DNA of 64,000 bases from Caulobacter vibrioides (GTDB lineage: Bacteria > Pseudomonadota > Alphaproteobacteria > Caulobacterales > Caulobacteraceae). Shown piece by piece: positions 1 through 8,435 of the stretch. The stretch is taken from contig NZ_PJRR01000007.1 of assembly GCF_002858865.1 (NCBI RefSeq), positions 62,001-126,000 on the forward strand, in the 5' to 3' direction. Below the pieces are notes generated by a model, which saw only the letters and a program-made list of their open reading frames with translations, had not been told where the DNA came from and made no database searches. Numbering within the stretch: position 1 is the stretch's first letter; the number at the start of each line of letters is the position of its first letter. A program made the translations under genes and the position numbers.

Positions 1-77
1 ATCTCGACGACAAGCCACCCGCCAGCGAAAGGTGAGCTATACTTAAGGAACCGCAGGTGCTTCTGCGGCTTTCCAGT

Positions 78-91
78 CTGACACAGGTCAA
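78..91. promoter_or_regulatory. FixK/FNR-type box upstream of ompW
   Basis: CTGAC-ACAG-GTCAA matches the TTGAY-N4-RTCAA consensus of FixK/Fnr proteins with one mismatch. It lies 74 bases before the ompW start codon, a plausible activator position. A perfect box precedes the next gene group, so a shared low-oxygen regulon is likely. Direct binding is inferred. Confidence 0.55.
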
Positions 92-165
92 ATACTGAGG
101 CGGGCAAGTCGTCCACATTCCCCTCGCGACAAGAAACAAGACGTCGCGGGAATTGGGGATAGACC

Positions 166-810
166 ATGAAGAAGCTCGCTCTTTCGCTCGTCGCCTTTGG
201 CGCGCTCGCCGCCGGCGCCGCCCAGGCTCAAGACTTCACGCCGAACGCCAAGGGCGACCTGATCGTCCACGCGCGCCTGACGCAGGTCGCGCCGGCCAAG
301 GACGCCGCCATCCTGACCGCCGCCGGCGCCAGTTCGGGCCTCAAGGCGCATGTCGGCAATGACATCAAGCCGACGCTCGGCTTCACCTACTTCCTGACCG
401 ACAAGGTCGCCGTCGAGGCGATCCTGGGCACCACGCAGCACAACATCCGCGCTCAAGGCCCGGGCACTGACGTGCTGGTCCACAAGACCTGGGTGCTGCC
501 GCCGGTCGTGACGCTGCAATACCACCCGCTGCCGGCCTCGCAGGTCAGCCCCTATGTCGGCGCGGGCCTGAACTACATGCTGTTCTACAGCGGCAAGAAC
601 AAGAACGGCTTCACCGTGAAGGTGGATGACGGCGTCGGCTATGCGCTGCAGGCCGGGGTGAACATCAAGATGAAGAACAGCTGGCTGGTGAACGCCGACG
701 TCAAGAAGGTCTATTTCAGCACCGACGCCAAGATCAACGGCGGCGCGCTGAAGGCCAAGGTCGACCTCGATCCGGTCGTCGCTTCGATCGGCCTGTCGCG
801 CAAATTCTAA
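166..810 (+). CDS. ompW: OmpW-family outer membrane beta-barrel protein
   Basis: The protein has 214 aa with a signal peptide ending at about residue 21 (AQA). The rest alternates polar and hydrophobic residues as in an eight-stranded barrel and ends in a C-terminal Phe (RKF), the usual outer-membrane signature. OmpW proteins form small hydrophobic channels. The PYVGAGLNYMLFY and LGFTYFLTDKVAVE segments are typical of the family. A FixK-like box lies upstream and a strong terminator follows. OmpW is often oxygen-regulated in Proteobacteria, which fits the neighbouring Crp/Fnr and hemN genes. Confidence 0.9.
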   Translation: MKKLALSLVAFGALAAGAAQAQDFTPNAKGDLIVHARLTQVAPAKDAAILTAAGASSGLKAHVGNDIKPTLGFTYFLTDKVAVEAILGTTQHNIRAQGPGTDVLVHKTWVLPPVVTLQYHPLPASQVSPYVGAGLNYMLFYSGKNKNGFTVKVDDGVGYALQAGVNIKMKNSWLVNADVKKVYFSTDAKINGGALKAKVDLDPVVASIGLSRKF

Positions 811-845
811 CCCCCCGGCGGACGTCCCCGGTCGTCCGTCCTCTG

Positions 846-877
846 GCTCCCCGTCGTTCGCCGGCGGGGAGCTTTTC
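846..877 (+). terminator. Rho-independent terminator after ompW
   Basis: An 8-bp perfect stem (846-853 with 865-872) encloses a GC-rich loop and is followed by TTTT. It isolates ompW from the regulator gene downstream. Confidence 0.75.
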
Positions 878-920
878 TTTGTGCGGCCAGGACCAGACGT
901 GACGGAGATCGTGGCGGCGA

Positions 921-934
921 TTGATCAGCGTCAA
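921..934. promoter_or_regulatory. Perfect FixK-type box upstream of the Crp/Fnr-hemN pair
   Basis: TTGAT-CAGC-GTCAA fits TTGAY-N4-RTCAA exactly and ends 57 bases before the regulator's start codon. The downstream pair includes hemN, a classical FixK/Fnr target, so this is probably a low-oxygen activator site. Confidence 0.75.
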
Positions 935-991
935 GGTCGCGCGGCCAGGAACCGCGCATGAAGGGGATATGAAGCTGGGGAGCGCCACCTC

Positions 992-1759
992 ATGTCCTTA
1001 GAAGCCCCTGATCTCCTTCGCATTCGGGCGTTGCCGCTTTTCGAAGCCGTGAACGACGGGGTTTTCGATCGGCTGATGCGCGGCGCCTTTCTTCAGCGTT
1101 TTCCGCGTGGCTCTCAGCTGACAACCCAGGGGCAGCCGGACAACTTTCTGTTCGTCCTGCTTGAGGGAGCGATCGAACTGGAAGGAAGCTCCAGCGATCG
1201 AGAGTCCACCTTGGCCCTGCTGTGGCCCAGCGCCTCGCTATGCCTGGCTTCGATCGTTCTGGACGGCCCCAGCCTCATGACGGCCAGAACCACCAAGGGC
1301 AGCTTGATCCTCATGGTGCCGGGAGACGCCTTCAGGCAGGCGCTTGAAGAGGACGCCGGGCTGGGGCGAGCGGTGGCGGAAGAGCTCGCCGGCTGCTTCA
1401 GCGGAGCGGTTCGCTCCCTGAAGAACAACAAGCTCCGCACCGCTCGGGAGCGTCTGGTCAGCTATCTCCTGGCGCAGCATCAAAGGCAGGGCGGTGGAGC
1501 GGCGGTGAAGCTGCCTTGCCGCAAACGAGTTTTGGCCTCGCTGCTTGGGATGACGCCTGAGAACCTTTCGCGGGCCTTCGCGAGTCTCGGGCCGCATGGG
1601 GTCGAGATCGACGGCTCCACGGTGACGCTTCGCGAGCCCGAAGGCTTGGCGCAACTGGCCCGGCCCGACCCCATGATCGACAACCCGATCGGCGAGAGCT
1701 TCAGCCAGGCTGAGCGCGAGCGGCGCCGTGGCGGCCGCACCGCCATCGCAGCGCACTAG
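992..1759 (+). CDS. Crp/Fnr-family transcriptional regulator (FtrB-like)
   Basis: The 255-aa protein has an N-terminal cyclic-nucleotide-binding-type beta-roll (residues ~10-125) and a C-terminal winged helix, with recognition-helix segment LASLLGMTPENLSRAFASL at ~180-198. No N-terminal Fnr cysteine cluster is visible, so it probably does not carry an oxygen-sensing 4Fe-4S cluster of the Fnr type. An unusual polar tail follows the HTH. It precedes hemN by 44 bases on the same strand and has a perfect FixK box upstream, suggesting a secondary regulator inside the oxygen-limitation circuit. Its effector is unknown; the FtrB comparison is by general resemblance. Confidence 0.8.
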   Translation: MSLEAPDLLRIRALPLFEAVNDGVFDRLMRGAFLQRFPRGSQLTTQGQPDNFLFVLLEGAIELEGSSSDRESTLALLWPSASLCLASIVLDGPSLMTARTTKGSLILMVPGDAFRQALEEDAGLGRAVAEELAGCFSGAVRSLKNNKLRTARERLVSYLLAQHQRQGGGAAVKLPCRKRVLASLLGMTPENLSRAFASLGPHGVEIDGSTVTLREPEGLAQLARPDPMIDNPIGESFSQAERERRRGGRTAIAAH

Positions 1760-1803
1760 CATCGACGCCCCGGACCACAATCGCCCGCAGAGCAGCCCGC
1801 CAG

Positions 1804-3168
1804 ATGATGACCCAGACCGTTCTTTCGTCCGTCCAACGGGCGCACGCCGAGCGCAACCTGCCGCGCTATACCAGCTATCCTACGGCCGTCGCCTTCGACG
1901 CCGCGCAAGTGACGCAGGCGCCGGACTGGTTCGCCAAGACGCGGTCGGAGGATCACCTGTCGGTCTATGTCCACGTGCCGTTTTGCCGTCGGCTTTGCTG
2001 GTATTGCGGCTGCCACACCTCGATCGCCCATACCTATGAACGGGTCGGGACCTACGCCGATGTTCTGGCGCGCGAGATCGATCTGACGGCCCGGCGGCTG
2101 GGAGAACACGACGGGCTGGCGCATCTCCACTTCGGCGGCGGCAGCCCGAACGCCCTCAGTCCCTCGGACTTCAAGCGCCTGGTGGCCCAGCTGAAGACGG
2201 CGTTCCGAGTTCGACCCGGTGCGGAGATCGCCGCCGAGCTTGACCCCGGCATGCTCTCAGACGCGTTTGTCGACGCGACCGGCGAGGCGGGTGTCACCCG
2301 CGTGAGCCTCGGCGTGCAAACCTTCGACCCGACCGTCCAGGCGCTGGTCAACCGCGTTCAGCCTTTCGAGCAGGTTGCTGCGGCTGTCGAGCGTCTCCGC
2401 GCTGTCGGGGTTGGCGGCTTGAACTTCGACCTGATGTACGGACTGCCGGGGCAGACCGTCGAGAATGTCTATGCTTCGGCGAAAACAGCCGTCGCGTTGC
2501 GCCCGGATCGGATCGCCGTCTTCGGCTACGCCCACGTGCCGTGGATGAAGAAGCACCAGACGATGATCCAGGAGACGGATCTGGCCGATATCGACGGCCG
2601 GTGGGCGCAGGCGGACGCGGCGGATGCGGCTTTGACCGAGGCGGGCTATGTCCGGATCGGCCTCGATCACTATGCCTTGCCCGATGACTCCCTCAGCCGA
2701 GCCGCGGCGGAAGGGCGGCTGCGGCGCAACTTCCAAGGCTACACCGATGATCCTGCGCCAGTGCTGGTTCCCATCGGCCCGTCCTCGATCGGCCAGTTCC
2801 GTGAGGGCTTTGTCCAGAACCTGACCCCGACCGACGCTTGGGCGGCGAGGATCGCCCGAGATGAGTTGCCGCTGGGGCGCGCCCTGGCGTTCAGTGATGA
2901 GGACCGTCTGCGCGCGGCCGTGATCGAGCGACTGATGTGCGACATGACGGTCGACGTTGCAGCCATCTGCGAGGCGCATGGCTTCTCGACCGACCATCTG
3001 GCGGGAAGTCTCGCTAGTCTGGCGGCGATCGAGGTGGCCGGCCTCTGCGTGCTTGACGGCGCCGTCGTCACCATCCCTGAAGACGCGCGTCGCCTGATGC
3101 GCGTGGTCGCGGCCGCGTTCGATGACCGTCTGCCCGCCACGGTCACCCGCCACGCCAAGGCTGTCTAA
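1804..3168 (+). CDS. hemN: Oxygen-independent coproporphyrinogen III oxidase
   Basis: This is a radical-SAM enzyme of 454 aa, the usual HemN length. The cluster motif Cx3CxxC is seen in VPFCRRLCWYCGCHTS (residues ~59-74), followed by HFGGGSPNALS (~117-127) and the SLGVQTFD segment. HemN decarboxylates coproporphyrinogen III to protoporphyrinogen IX without oxygen, which needs the third nearby cysteine-rich turn and SAM. It is translated from the first of two consecutive ATGs and probably shares a transcript with the upstream Crp/Fnr gene under the FixK box. It meets the opposite-strand Crp/Fnr gene tail-to-tail, with the two 3' ends overlapping by 4 bases. Confidence 0.95.
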   Translation: MMTQTVLSSVQRAHAERNLPRYTSYPTAVAFDAAQVTQAPDWFAKTRSEDHLSVYVHVPFCRRLCWYCGCHTSIAHTYERVGTYADVLAREIDLTARRLGEHDGLAHLHFGGGSPNALSPSDFKRLVAQLKTAFRVRPGAEIAAELDPGMLSDAFVDATGEAGVTRVSLGVQTFDPTVQALVNRVQPFEQVAAAVERLRAVGVGGLNFDLMYGLPGQTVENVYASAKTAVALRPDRIAVFGYAHVPWMKKHQTMIQETDLADIDGRWAQADAADAALTEAGYVRIGLDHYALPDDSLSRAAAEGRLRRNFQGYTDDPAPVLVPIGPSSIGQFREGFVQNLTPTDAWAARIARDELPLGRALAFSDEDRLRAAVIERLMCDMTVDVAAICEAHGFSTDHLAGSLASLAAIEVAGLCVLDGAVVTIPEDARRLMRVVAAAFDDRLPATVTRHAKAV

Positions 3169-3911
3169 AGCTCCCCGCCGATCCGCTCGACCTCCTGGGC
3201 CAGCGCGTCCATGTCGAGGACATGAAGCGAGCGGCCGGTTTGGCGGACGATCTTGAGGCCCGCCAGGCGATTGAGTTCGCGGGTCACAGGTTCGCGTTGG
3301 CTGCCCACGAGAACGGCGAGTTCGGCATGCGTGGGGCAGGGGTGGATGATCGCCGTCCGTCCATCTTCGCTGGCGATGGAGGCCATGCGCAGCAGTTCGA
3401 TGTCCACGCGACAAGCGACCGAGACCGCTGTCAGTTCGAACAGGCGGTCCGTCAAGGACCGGGTCAGCGCAGCCATGTCCTCAAGCAAGGCGCGCATGAA
3501 GCGTGGCGAGGTCTCGAACAACTCCCGGATCAGGCGCGGCGGCAGGCGCACGAGACGAACGTCCTCCACCGCGACGATATTGACGGATCGGGGCAGGCCA
3601 TCGATGGCCGAGATCTCGCCAAAATAGGCCCCGGGACTCAGTCGCCGATAGCCGACTTCACGGCCTGAACGCGCGTACTGGTTGGCCAGGAGCGCGCCCT
3701 CCAGGAGGAGATAGATCCCTTCATCCTGGTCGCGGCGCTGGACGATCATCTCGCCCTTGCCGAACCGCAGCTGCTCGAGGCGCGACCCCAGTGCCTCGAC
3801 TTCGTCGCGGCTCATGTATCGAAAGAGCTTGTTGGTCCGATAGTCTTCAGGCGTCCCCCCGTTCGGCGTATGGGTTCCGACGCGCTGAGCCGACGGAGGA
3901 ATCACAGTCAT
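3165..3911 (-). CDS. Crp/Fnr-family regulator with cNMP-binding-like domain
   Basis: A start at 3911 gives 248 aa; an earlier in-frame ATG at 4022 would run into the divergent TIR gene and adds no conserved sequence. The effector domain contains GAYFGEISAIDGLPRSVNIVA (residues ~94-114), close to the phosphate-binding cassette of cAMP/cGMP-binding Crp proteins, with the key Glu and Arg kept. The C-terminal HTH is seen in HAELAVLVGSQREPVTRELNRL. There is no Fnr cysteine cluster. It is divergent from the TIR/cyclase operon, only 33 bases away, so it may control that operon and could respond to a nucleotide signal. That link is inferred. Confidence 0.85.
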   Translation of the reverse strand: MTVIPPSAQRVGTHTPNGGTPEDYRTNKLFRYMSRDEVEALGSRLEQLRFGKGEMIVQRRDQDEGIYLLLEGALLANQYARSGREVGYRRLSPGAYFGEISAIDGLPRSVNIVAVEDVRLVRLPPRLIRELFETSPRFMRALLEDMAALTRSLTDRLFELTAVSVACRVDIELLRMASIASEDGRTAIIHPCPTHAELAVLVGSQREPVTRELNRLAGLKIVRQTGRSLHVLDMDALAQEVERIGGEL

Positions 3912-3944
3912 CTGGTACGCTCCTGCGCTGTCGATCTGGGGGCG

Positions 3945-6011
3945 ATGATGAATAGCCGACAACGCTACAAGGCCTTTATCAGCTATAGTCATCACGACCG
4001 CAAAGCTGCGGAATGGCTTCATCGGTCCCTGGAGAGCTATCGGCCGCCCGCCGGTCTGCGGGCCGGGCTCGGCGAGGCGTCCGGGAACGCCCTTAAGCCG
4101 ATCTTTCGGGACCGCGACGAGTTATCGGCGGCGGCCGATCTGAGCGAGGCGATCCGCGACGCCTTGGATCGTTCCGACACCCTCATCATCCTGTGCTCGT
4201 CCCACGCTGCGACTTCCCGTTGGGTGGACAAGGAAGTCGCCCATTTCCTGACGCTGAGGGGCGCGGATCACGTGATCAGCGTCATCGCGCCCGGCGCGCC
4301 CGAAGGCCTCCCCCTGATGGAGCTCCTGCCCCCGGCTTTGCGAGCGGCGCTTCCCGAGGGCGTCGAACCGCTGGCCGTGGATCTGCGGCAGGACGCTGAC
4401 GGCCGCAGGCTGGCGAAGTTGAAGATCGCCGCGCGGCTGTTGGGGGTCAGCCTTGATCGGCTGGTGCAGCGTGACGCGCGTCGGAGGCTACGTCTGATGA
4501 CAGCGGTGAGCGGCGTTGCTTTGGCGATCACTGTCGGCATGGGGGCGATGACCGTCGTGACCTTGAAGTCGCGCCAGATCGCGCGTGAGCAACGCGACGA
4601 GACCGAGGCGCTTGTCGCCTACATGCTGGGAGACCTCCGTGAGCAATTGGAGCCCGTCGGTCGGCTCGACCTCCTCGACGGCGTGAGCGCCAAGGTTCTG
4701 GCGTACTACGCCAAGGCGCAAAGCGATCAGCTCGACGACAAGGCGTTGGCTCAGCGGGCCAAGGCGCAAACCCTCCTGGGCACGATCCGTGAGCAGCGCG
4801 GAGATCTGGAGGGCGCGCAGGACGCCTTCGCCCAAGCCGCCGCGACCACGCACGCCCTGGTGGAGCGGTCTCCCAATGATGGCGATCGGGTCTTTGACGA
4901 AGCCCAGAACGTGTTCTGGCTCGCCTATATGGAATGGCGTCGGGGCGAGATCGCGCAAGCCGAGCGTGGATTCAAACGCTATGCCGAGCTTGCTCAGCGC
5001 CTCGTCGTGATCGATCCCAATCGCGCGGATTGGCGCATCGAGGTGGCCTACGCCAAAAACAACCTCGGCACGCTGCTCTTTGAAGAGGGACGCGCCAGTG
5101 AGGCGCTGGCGTCGTTCCGCGCTGCGTTCAGCATCCTCGAAGCTGAGCGTCTCAGGGCTCCGACCGACAAGCAGCGACTTATGGACTCAGCGAACGCGCG
5201 GGCTTGGGTGGCCGACTGCCTTCTCCTGATGGCCAAGCCGCGCGAAGCGTTCACCGAACGCAAGGCCGCAGCCGAGCTGCTGGCGAAGGGCGAGGCGGCC
5301 TTCCCGACAGACCAGAGACTGGCGGCCAAAAGCGTCGCCACGCAGCTAGGTCTGGCCCGGCTTGAACTCGACTTGGGTCGCGTCGCAGAGGCGCGAAGCC
5401 GGTCAAAGGCCGCGATGAACCGTTTGCGGGAGTTGGCGGCTCTGGACCCCACCAACACGCGCTGGCGGGAGTATGTTCTGATCGGGGAGCTGGACCTCAT
5501 CGACTTCGCGATCTGGTCTGGTCAACCGGTCCAGGCCAGGTCGCTGCATGCTGCGGCGCTCGCGAATCTGGCGCGGACGCGAAAAGGCCAGGAGGGTGGG
5601 AGCTGGCGTCCCGACCTTGACGGACGCTTGGCCCGACAGGCGGTTGTTCTGGCCCTGAGCGTGGGCGATGTCGCGACCGCCAAGAGGGCGGCCAAGAGCC
5701 TTGTCGAGGCCTTGGAGACGTCGAAGGTGGACCGCGAGACAGCGTTTGGTCGCACTGATCTTCTCGGCTTGGCCCAATTGGTCGACGGAAAGCCCAGCGC
5801 AGCCATCAAGGCCCTTTCGCCACGCCGCAATGCCTTGCCGCCGGCTAGCCTGGATGTTCTGGCGCGCGCTTATGCGGCGGTCGGCGAACGCGAGACGGCC
5901 GCGCGGATTGTGCGCGATCTCAAACAAGAGGGATACGCGCACCCGGGATTTGTTGCGTTTTGGCGAGAGTCGCCCGCAGGTGGGCCCCCTCAATCGGGAG
6001 TGCTGAAATGA
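3945..6011 (+). CDS. TIR domain - transmembrane - TPR protein
   Basis: The start at the ATG-ATG of 3945 was chosen because the TIR strand YKAFISYSHHD follows within 8 residues. The TIR domain spans ~1-140, with SRWVDKEVAHF holding the conserved Trp93 and candidate catalytic Glu97 of NAD-hydrolysing TIRs. One membrane segment lies at ~184-207 after a basic stretch. The remaining ~480 residues are helical repeats of TPR type (e.g. AKAQTLLGTIREQRGDLEGA), probably the sensing part, on the far side of the membrane from the TIR. The stop overlaps the next gene in an ATGA, so the two are translationally coupled. The family is common but poorly understood. NADase activity is inferred from the retained Glu only. 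Confidence 0.88.
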   Translation: MMNSRQRYKAFISYSHHDRKAAEWLHRSLESYRPPAGLRAGLGEASGNALKPIFRDRDELSAAADLSEAIRDALDRSDTLIILCSSHAATSRWVDKEVAHFLTLRGADHVISVIAPGAPEGLPLMELLPPALRAALPEGVEPLAVDLRQDADGRRLAKLKIAARLLGVSLDRLVQRDARRRLRLMTAVSGVALAITVGMGAMTVVTLKSRQIAREQRDETEALVAYMLGDLREQLEPVGRLDLLDGVSAKVLAYYAKAQSDQLDDKALAQRAKAQTLLGTIREQRGDLEGAQDAFAQAAATTHALVERSPNDGDRVFDEAQNVFWLAYMEWRRGEIAQAERGFKRYAELAQRLVVIDPNRADWRIEVAYAKNNLGTLLFEEGRASEALASFRAAFSILEAERLRAPTDKQRLMDSANARAWVADCLLLMAKPREAFTERKAAAELLAKGEAAFPTDQRLAAKSVATQLGLARLELDLGRVAEARSRSKAAMNRLRELAALDPTNTRWREYVLIGELDLIDFAIWSGQPVQARSLHAAALANLARTRKGQEGGSWRPDLDGRLARQAVVLALSVGDVATAKRAAKSLVEALETSKVDRETAFGRTDLLGLAQLVDGKPSAAIKALSPRRNALPPASLDVLARAYAAVGERETAARIVRDLKQEGYAHPGFVAFWRESPAGGPPQSGVLK

Positions 6012-6415
6012 CCGAACCAACACCCGGAAAAGTTGTCGAGCTCGTCATTGGTCTGGACGAGAACTACTGCTTCATGAACTTTGTGGATCCGCGACGGCCT
6101 AGGCGCCTGTTTCTGGATCTGACCGAGCGCTGCGAACTGGTGTTTACGCTGAGCGATCAGCTCATCAATGCGGGCTGGTCGTTTCAGCGGCGACCGATCG
6201 AAATCCACCGCGATTTCGGCGTGAACTTCTCGAGCTATGTCTGGGTGCCTTACTCGATCGACGGCGGCGATCCGGCGCCGCGTTCCCGTTTCAAGATCAT
6301 CTATGAGGATCAGCGGATGGGCGAGTACACCTATAGCCTTCTGATGATGGACTCGCGCGGTCAGAAGATCGACCTTGATCCGGACATCGAAAACGGCGCG
6401 GGCCGCATTCCCTGA
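6008..6415 (+). CDS. Small protein of unknown function coupled to the TIR gene
   Basis: The protein has 135 aa and starts at the ATG of the ATGA overlap with the TIR gene. It has no signal peptide or membrane segment. It is rich in beta-forming stretches (VVELVIGLDENYCFMNF, YVWVPYSIDGG, RFKIIYEDQRMGEYTYSLLMM), suggesting a compact beta-sandwich. I recognise no family. Its fixed position between the TIR protein and the SLOG/cyclase-like protein, 9 bases before the latter, suggests a dedicated partner or adaptor. Confidence 0.8.
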   Translation: MTEPTPGKVVELVIGLDENYCFMNFVDPRRPRRLFLDLTERCELVFTLSDQLINAGWSFQRRPIEIHRDFGVNFSSYVWVPYSIDGGDPAPRSRFKIIYEDQRMGEYTYSLLMMDSRGQKIDLDPDIENGAGRIP

Positions 6416-6424
6416 TCCCGGCTG

Positions 6425-8170
6425 ATGTTTGACCGCGAGCATGTGGTCGCCCTCATTGGGCGAGGCGAGGTTCTCGCGGCCTACGACATCGCCCGCGCCG
6501 CGCTGGAGACCGGGGAAGGCGGCGACGAAGCCGCCTATTTCGCCGTGTTATGCCTCGCGCGGGCAGGCGCTCTCGATTTCGCGCGGTTGGAATATGCGCG
6601 GCTTGGGTTGGGCCATGCCGACAACCATGACGCGGTCGCGCTTGGCGCACGCCTGCTCAAGGATGTCGCGCTGGCGACCCGGGGGGCTCGGCGTGCGGCG
6701 TTCGCCAAGGCGTCGATCTGTCAGTACGAGAAGCTGTTTCGACTGTTTGGCGGCATCTACGGGGCGATCAACGCCGCGACCATGACGCGCGTCGCCGGCG
6801 ACGCGTTGAGCGCCGCAGAGCGGGCGAGGGCGGCCTTGGCGATGCCCCCGCCGGCGGGTCTGACCGGTGAGGGGGCCTATTACGACGCAGCGAGCCGCGC
6901 CGAAGCGTTTTTCTTGACCGGTGATCTGGATGCGGCCGGTAACGCCATGGTCCAAGCCATTGCGCTCGCGCCGACGGCCTATGCGGCGCATGCCTCAACG
7001 CTGCGGCAGTTCGACATGCTGTGTCGCGAAGTCGGCGCGGACACCGCTTGGCTCGAGCCCTTTCGTGCGCCGGCTTGCGCCCACTTCACGGGGCACATTC
7101 TCGACATGACGGGCGTGGCGTTGCGCGGCCCGGCGCTGCGCCAGGGTGTTGATGAACTGCTCGCAGCTGAAAAGGTCGGCTTTGGCTATGGAGGATTGGC
7201 GGCGGGCGCGGACATCATTTTCGCCGAGGCGCTACTGGCCGCGGGCGCTGAGCTCCACGTCGTGCTGCCCGTCGAACGCGAGTCGTTCATCGCGGTGTCG
7301 GTCGCGCCTTTCGGCGAGGCCTGGGTGAAGCGTTTCGAGCGGTGTCTGTCTGGAGCCACCTCAGTGCGATACGCGTCTGCGGATCCCTATCGCGGCGATG
7401 AACAGGTCTTCGCCTATTCGAGCCAGTTCGCCATGGGTTGCGCAGTCCTGCGCGCCCAGACGCTCTCGACCAAAGCCGTGCAACTGGCGATCTGGGACGG
7501 CCATACGGGCGCGGGACCGGCCGGGGTGCATGCAGACTTGAGCTATTGGTCGCGGAGCGGGCGTCACCGCGCCGTCATCCCGATCGAGCGACCGGCGCCT
7601 AAGCCCCGGACTACGGGCGATGCGACCGACCCCCGTCGCGCGATGAAGGCGATGTTGTTCGCCGACATCCAGGGATTCGGCGCGCTGCGCGACGATCAGA
7701 TTCCTGTCTTCGTAGATGGGGTAATGGGGACCCTGGCGCGGGCGATCGAGGCGCTTGCCGCTCCACCGGTTCATGTCGAGACATGGGGCGATGGCCTGTT
7801 CCTGGTGTTCGATGAACCGATCGACGCCGCCTTGGCGGCGCTGGCGCTTCTGGAGGCGCATCGGGCGCAGGACCTGCGAGCCTTGGGACTGCCTCGAAGT
7901 CTTGGGCTGCGTATCGGCGGCCATTATGGACCCGTGCACCTGCGCACCAATCCCCTGACAAAGACGCCCGCAGTCATGGGCGCTCACGTGGTGGTGGCCG
8001 CCAGGATAGAGCCTGATGTCGCGCCGGGCTCGGTCTATGTCAGCGAGGCGTTGGCGGGGGCCTTGGCGACCTTCCATGGCGACAAGGTCCGCTGTGGCTA
8101 TGTGGGGCGCACCCAAGGGCGCAAGGGGTTTCCCGCGACGCCGATCTTCAGCCTGACCCGTGTGATCTAG
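6425..8170 (+). CDS. TPR-like + SLOG-like + class III nucleotide cyclase-like protein
   Basis: The 581-aa protein has three parts. Residues ~1-210 are TPR-like helices. Residues ~217-385 look like a SLOG (DprA/LOG-type Rossmann) nucleotide-binding fold: FTGH, then GYGGLAAGADIIFAEALL, then AELHVVLP, and a closing LAIWDGHTGAGPAGVHAD. Residues ~405-580 are a class III cyclase domain with both metal-binding aspartates (D413 in FADIQGF, D456 in WGDGL) and Arg527. The transition-state Asn of VNxAAR is Val523, and the purine-selecting Lys is Glu452. It may therefore be a weak, altered-specificity or signalling-only domain. SLOG domains bind NAD-derived signals in some TIR defence systems, so a TIR-SLOG relay is attractive but unproven. 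Confidence 0.8.
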   Translation: MFDREHVVALIGRGEVLAAYDIARAALETGEGGDEAAYFAVLCLARAGALDFARLEYARLGLGHADNHDAVALGARLLKDVALATRGARRAAFAKASICQYEKLFRLFGGIYGAINAATMTRVAGDALSAAERARAALAMPPPAGLTGEGAYYDAASRAEAFFLTGDLDAAGNAMVQAIALAPTAYAAHASTLRQFDMLCREVGADTAWLEPFRAPACAHFTGHILDMTGVALRGPALRQGVDELLAAEKVGFGYGGLAAGADIIFAEALLAAGAELHVVLPVERESFIAVSVAPFGEAWVKRFERCLSGATSVRYASADPYRGDEQVFAYSSQFAMGCAVLRAQTLSTKAVQLAIWDGHTGAGPAGVHADLSYWSRSGRHRAVIPIERPAPKPRTTGDATDPRRAMKAMLFADIQGFGALRDDQIPVFVDGVMGTLARAIEALAAPPVHVETWGDGLFLVFDEPIDAALAALALLEAHRAQDLRALGLPRSLGLRIGGHYGPVHLRTNPLTKTPAVMGAHVVVAARIEPDVAPGSVYVSEALAGALATFHGDKVRCGYVGRTQGRKGFPATPIFSLTRVI

Positions 8171-8435
8171 GCGCATTTCCGGCGCCGGATCGGCGGGCTG
8201 TGCAAATCCTCACATCCAGACGGCGGCATCTCGAACACTCTGCAGGCGTCGACCGCGTCGCGCCTTGTGGAGACGAAACGGTTCGCGCCTTCCCAGAGGC
8301 GGGATCCGCCGGACTACGCCAGGGGCGGTGGTCGCGTGAACCGACTGCGGACCTGGCCACCCGCCGGCTGGGTCCGCCTTTTCGAGATTGCCATGGCGCG
8401 CCGTTGGTTTTGCCAACCGCGCGGAGGAGCCGAGC
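8171..8435. other. Intergenic region after the cyclase-like gene
   Basis: These 265 bases contain no convincing gene. Open frames here are short and lack a ribosome-binding site or family features. The region probably carries the promoter of the small gene at 8436, but no clear box was recognised. Confidence 0.4.
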
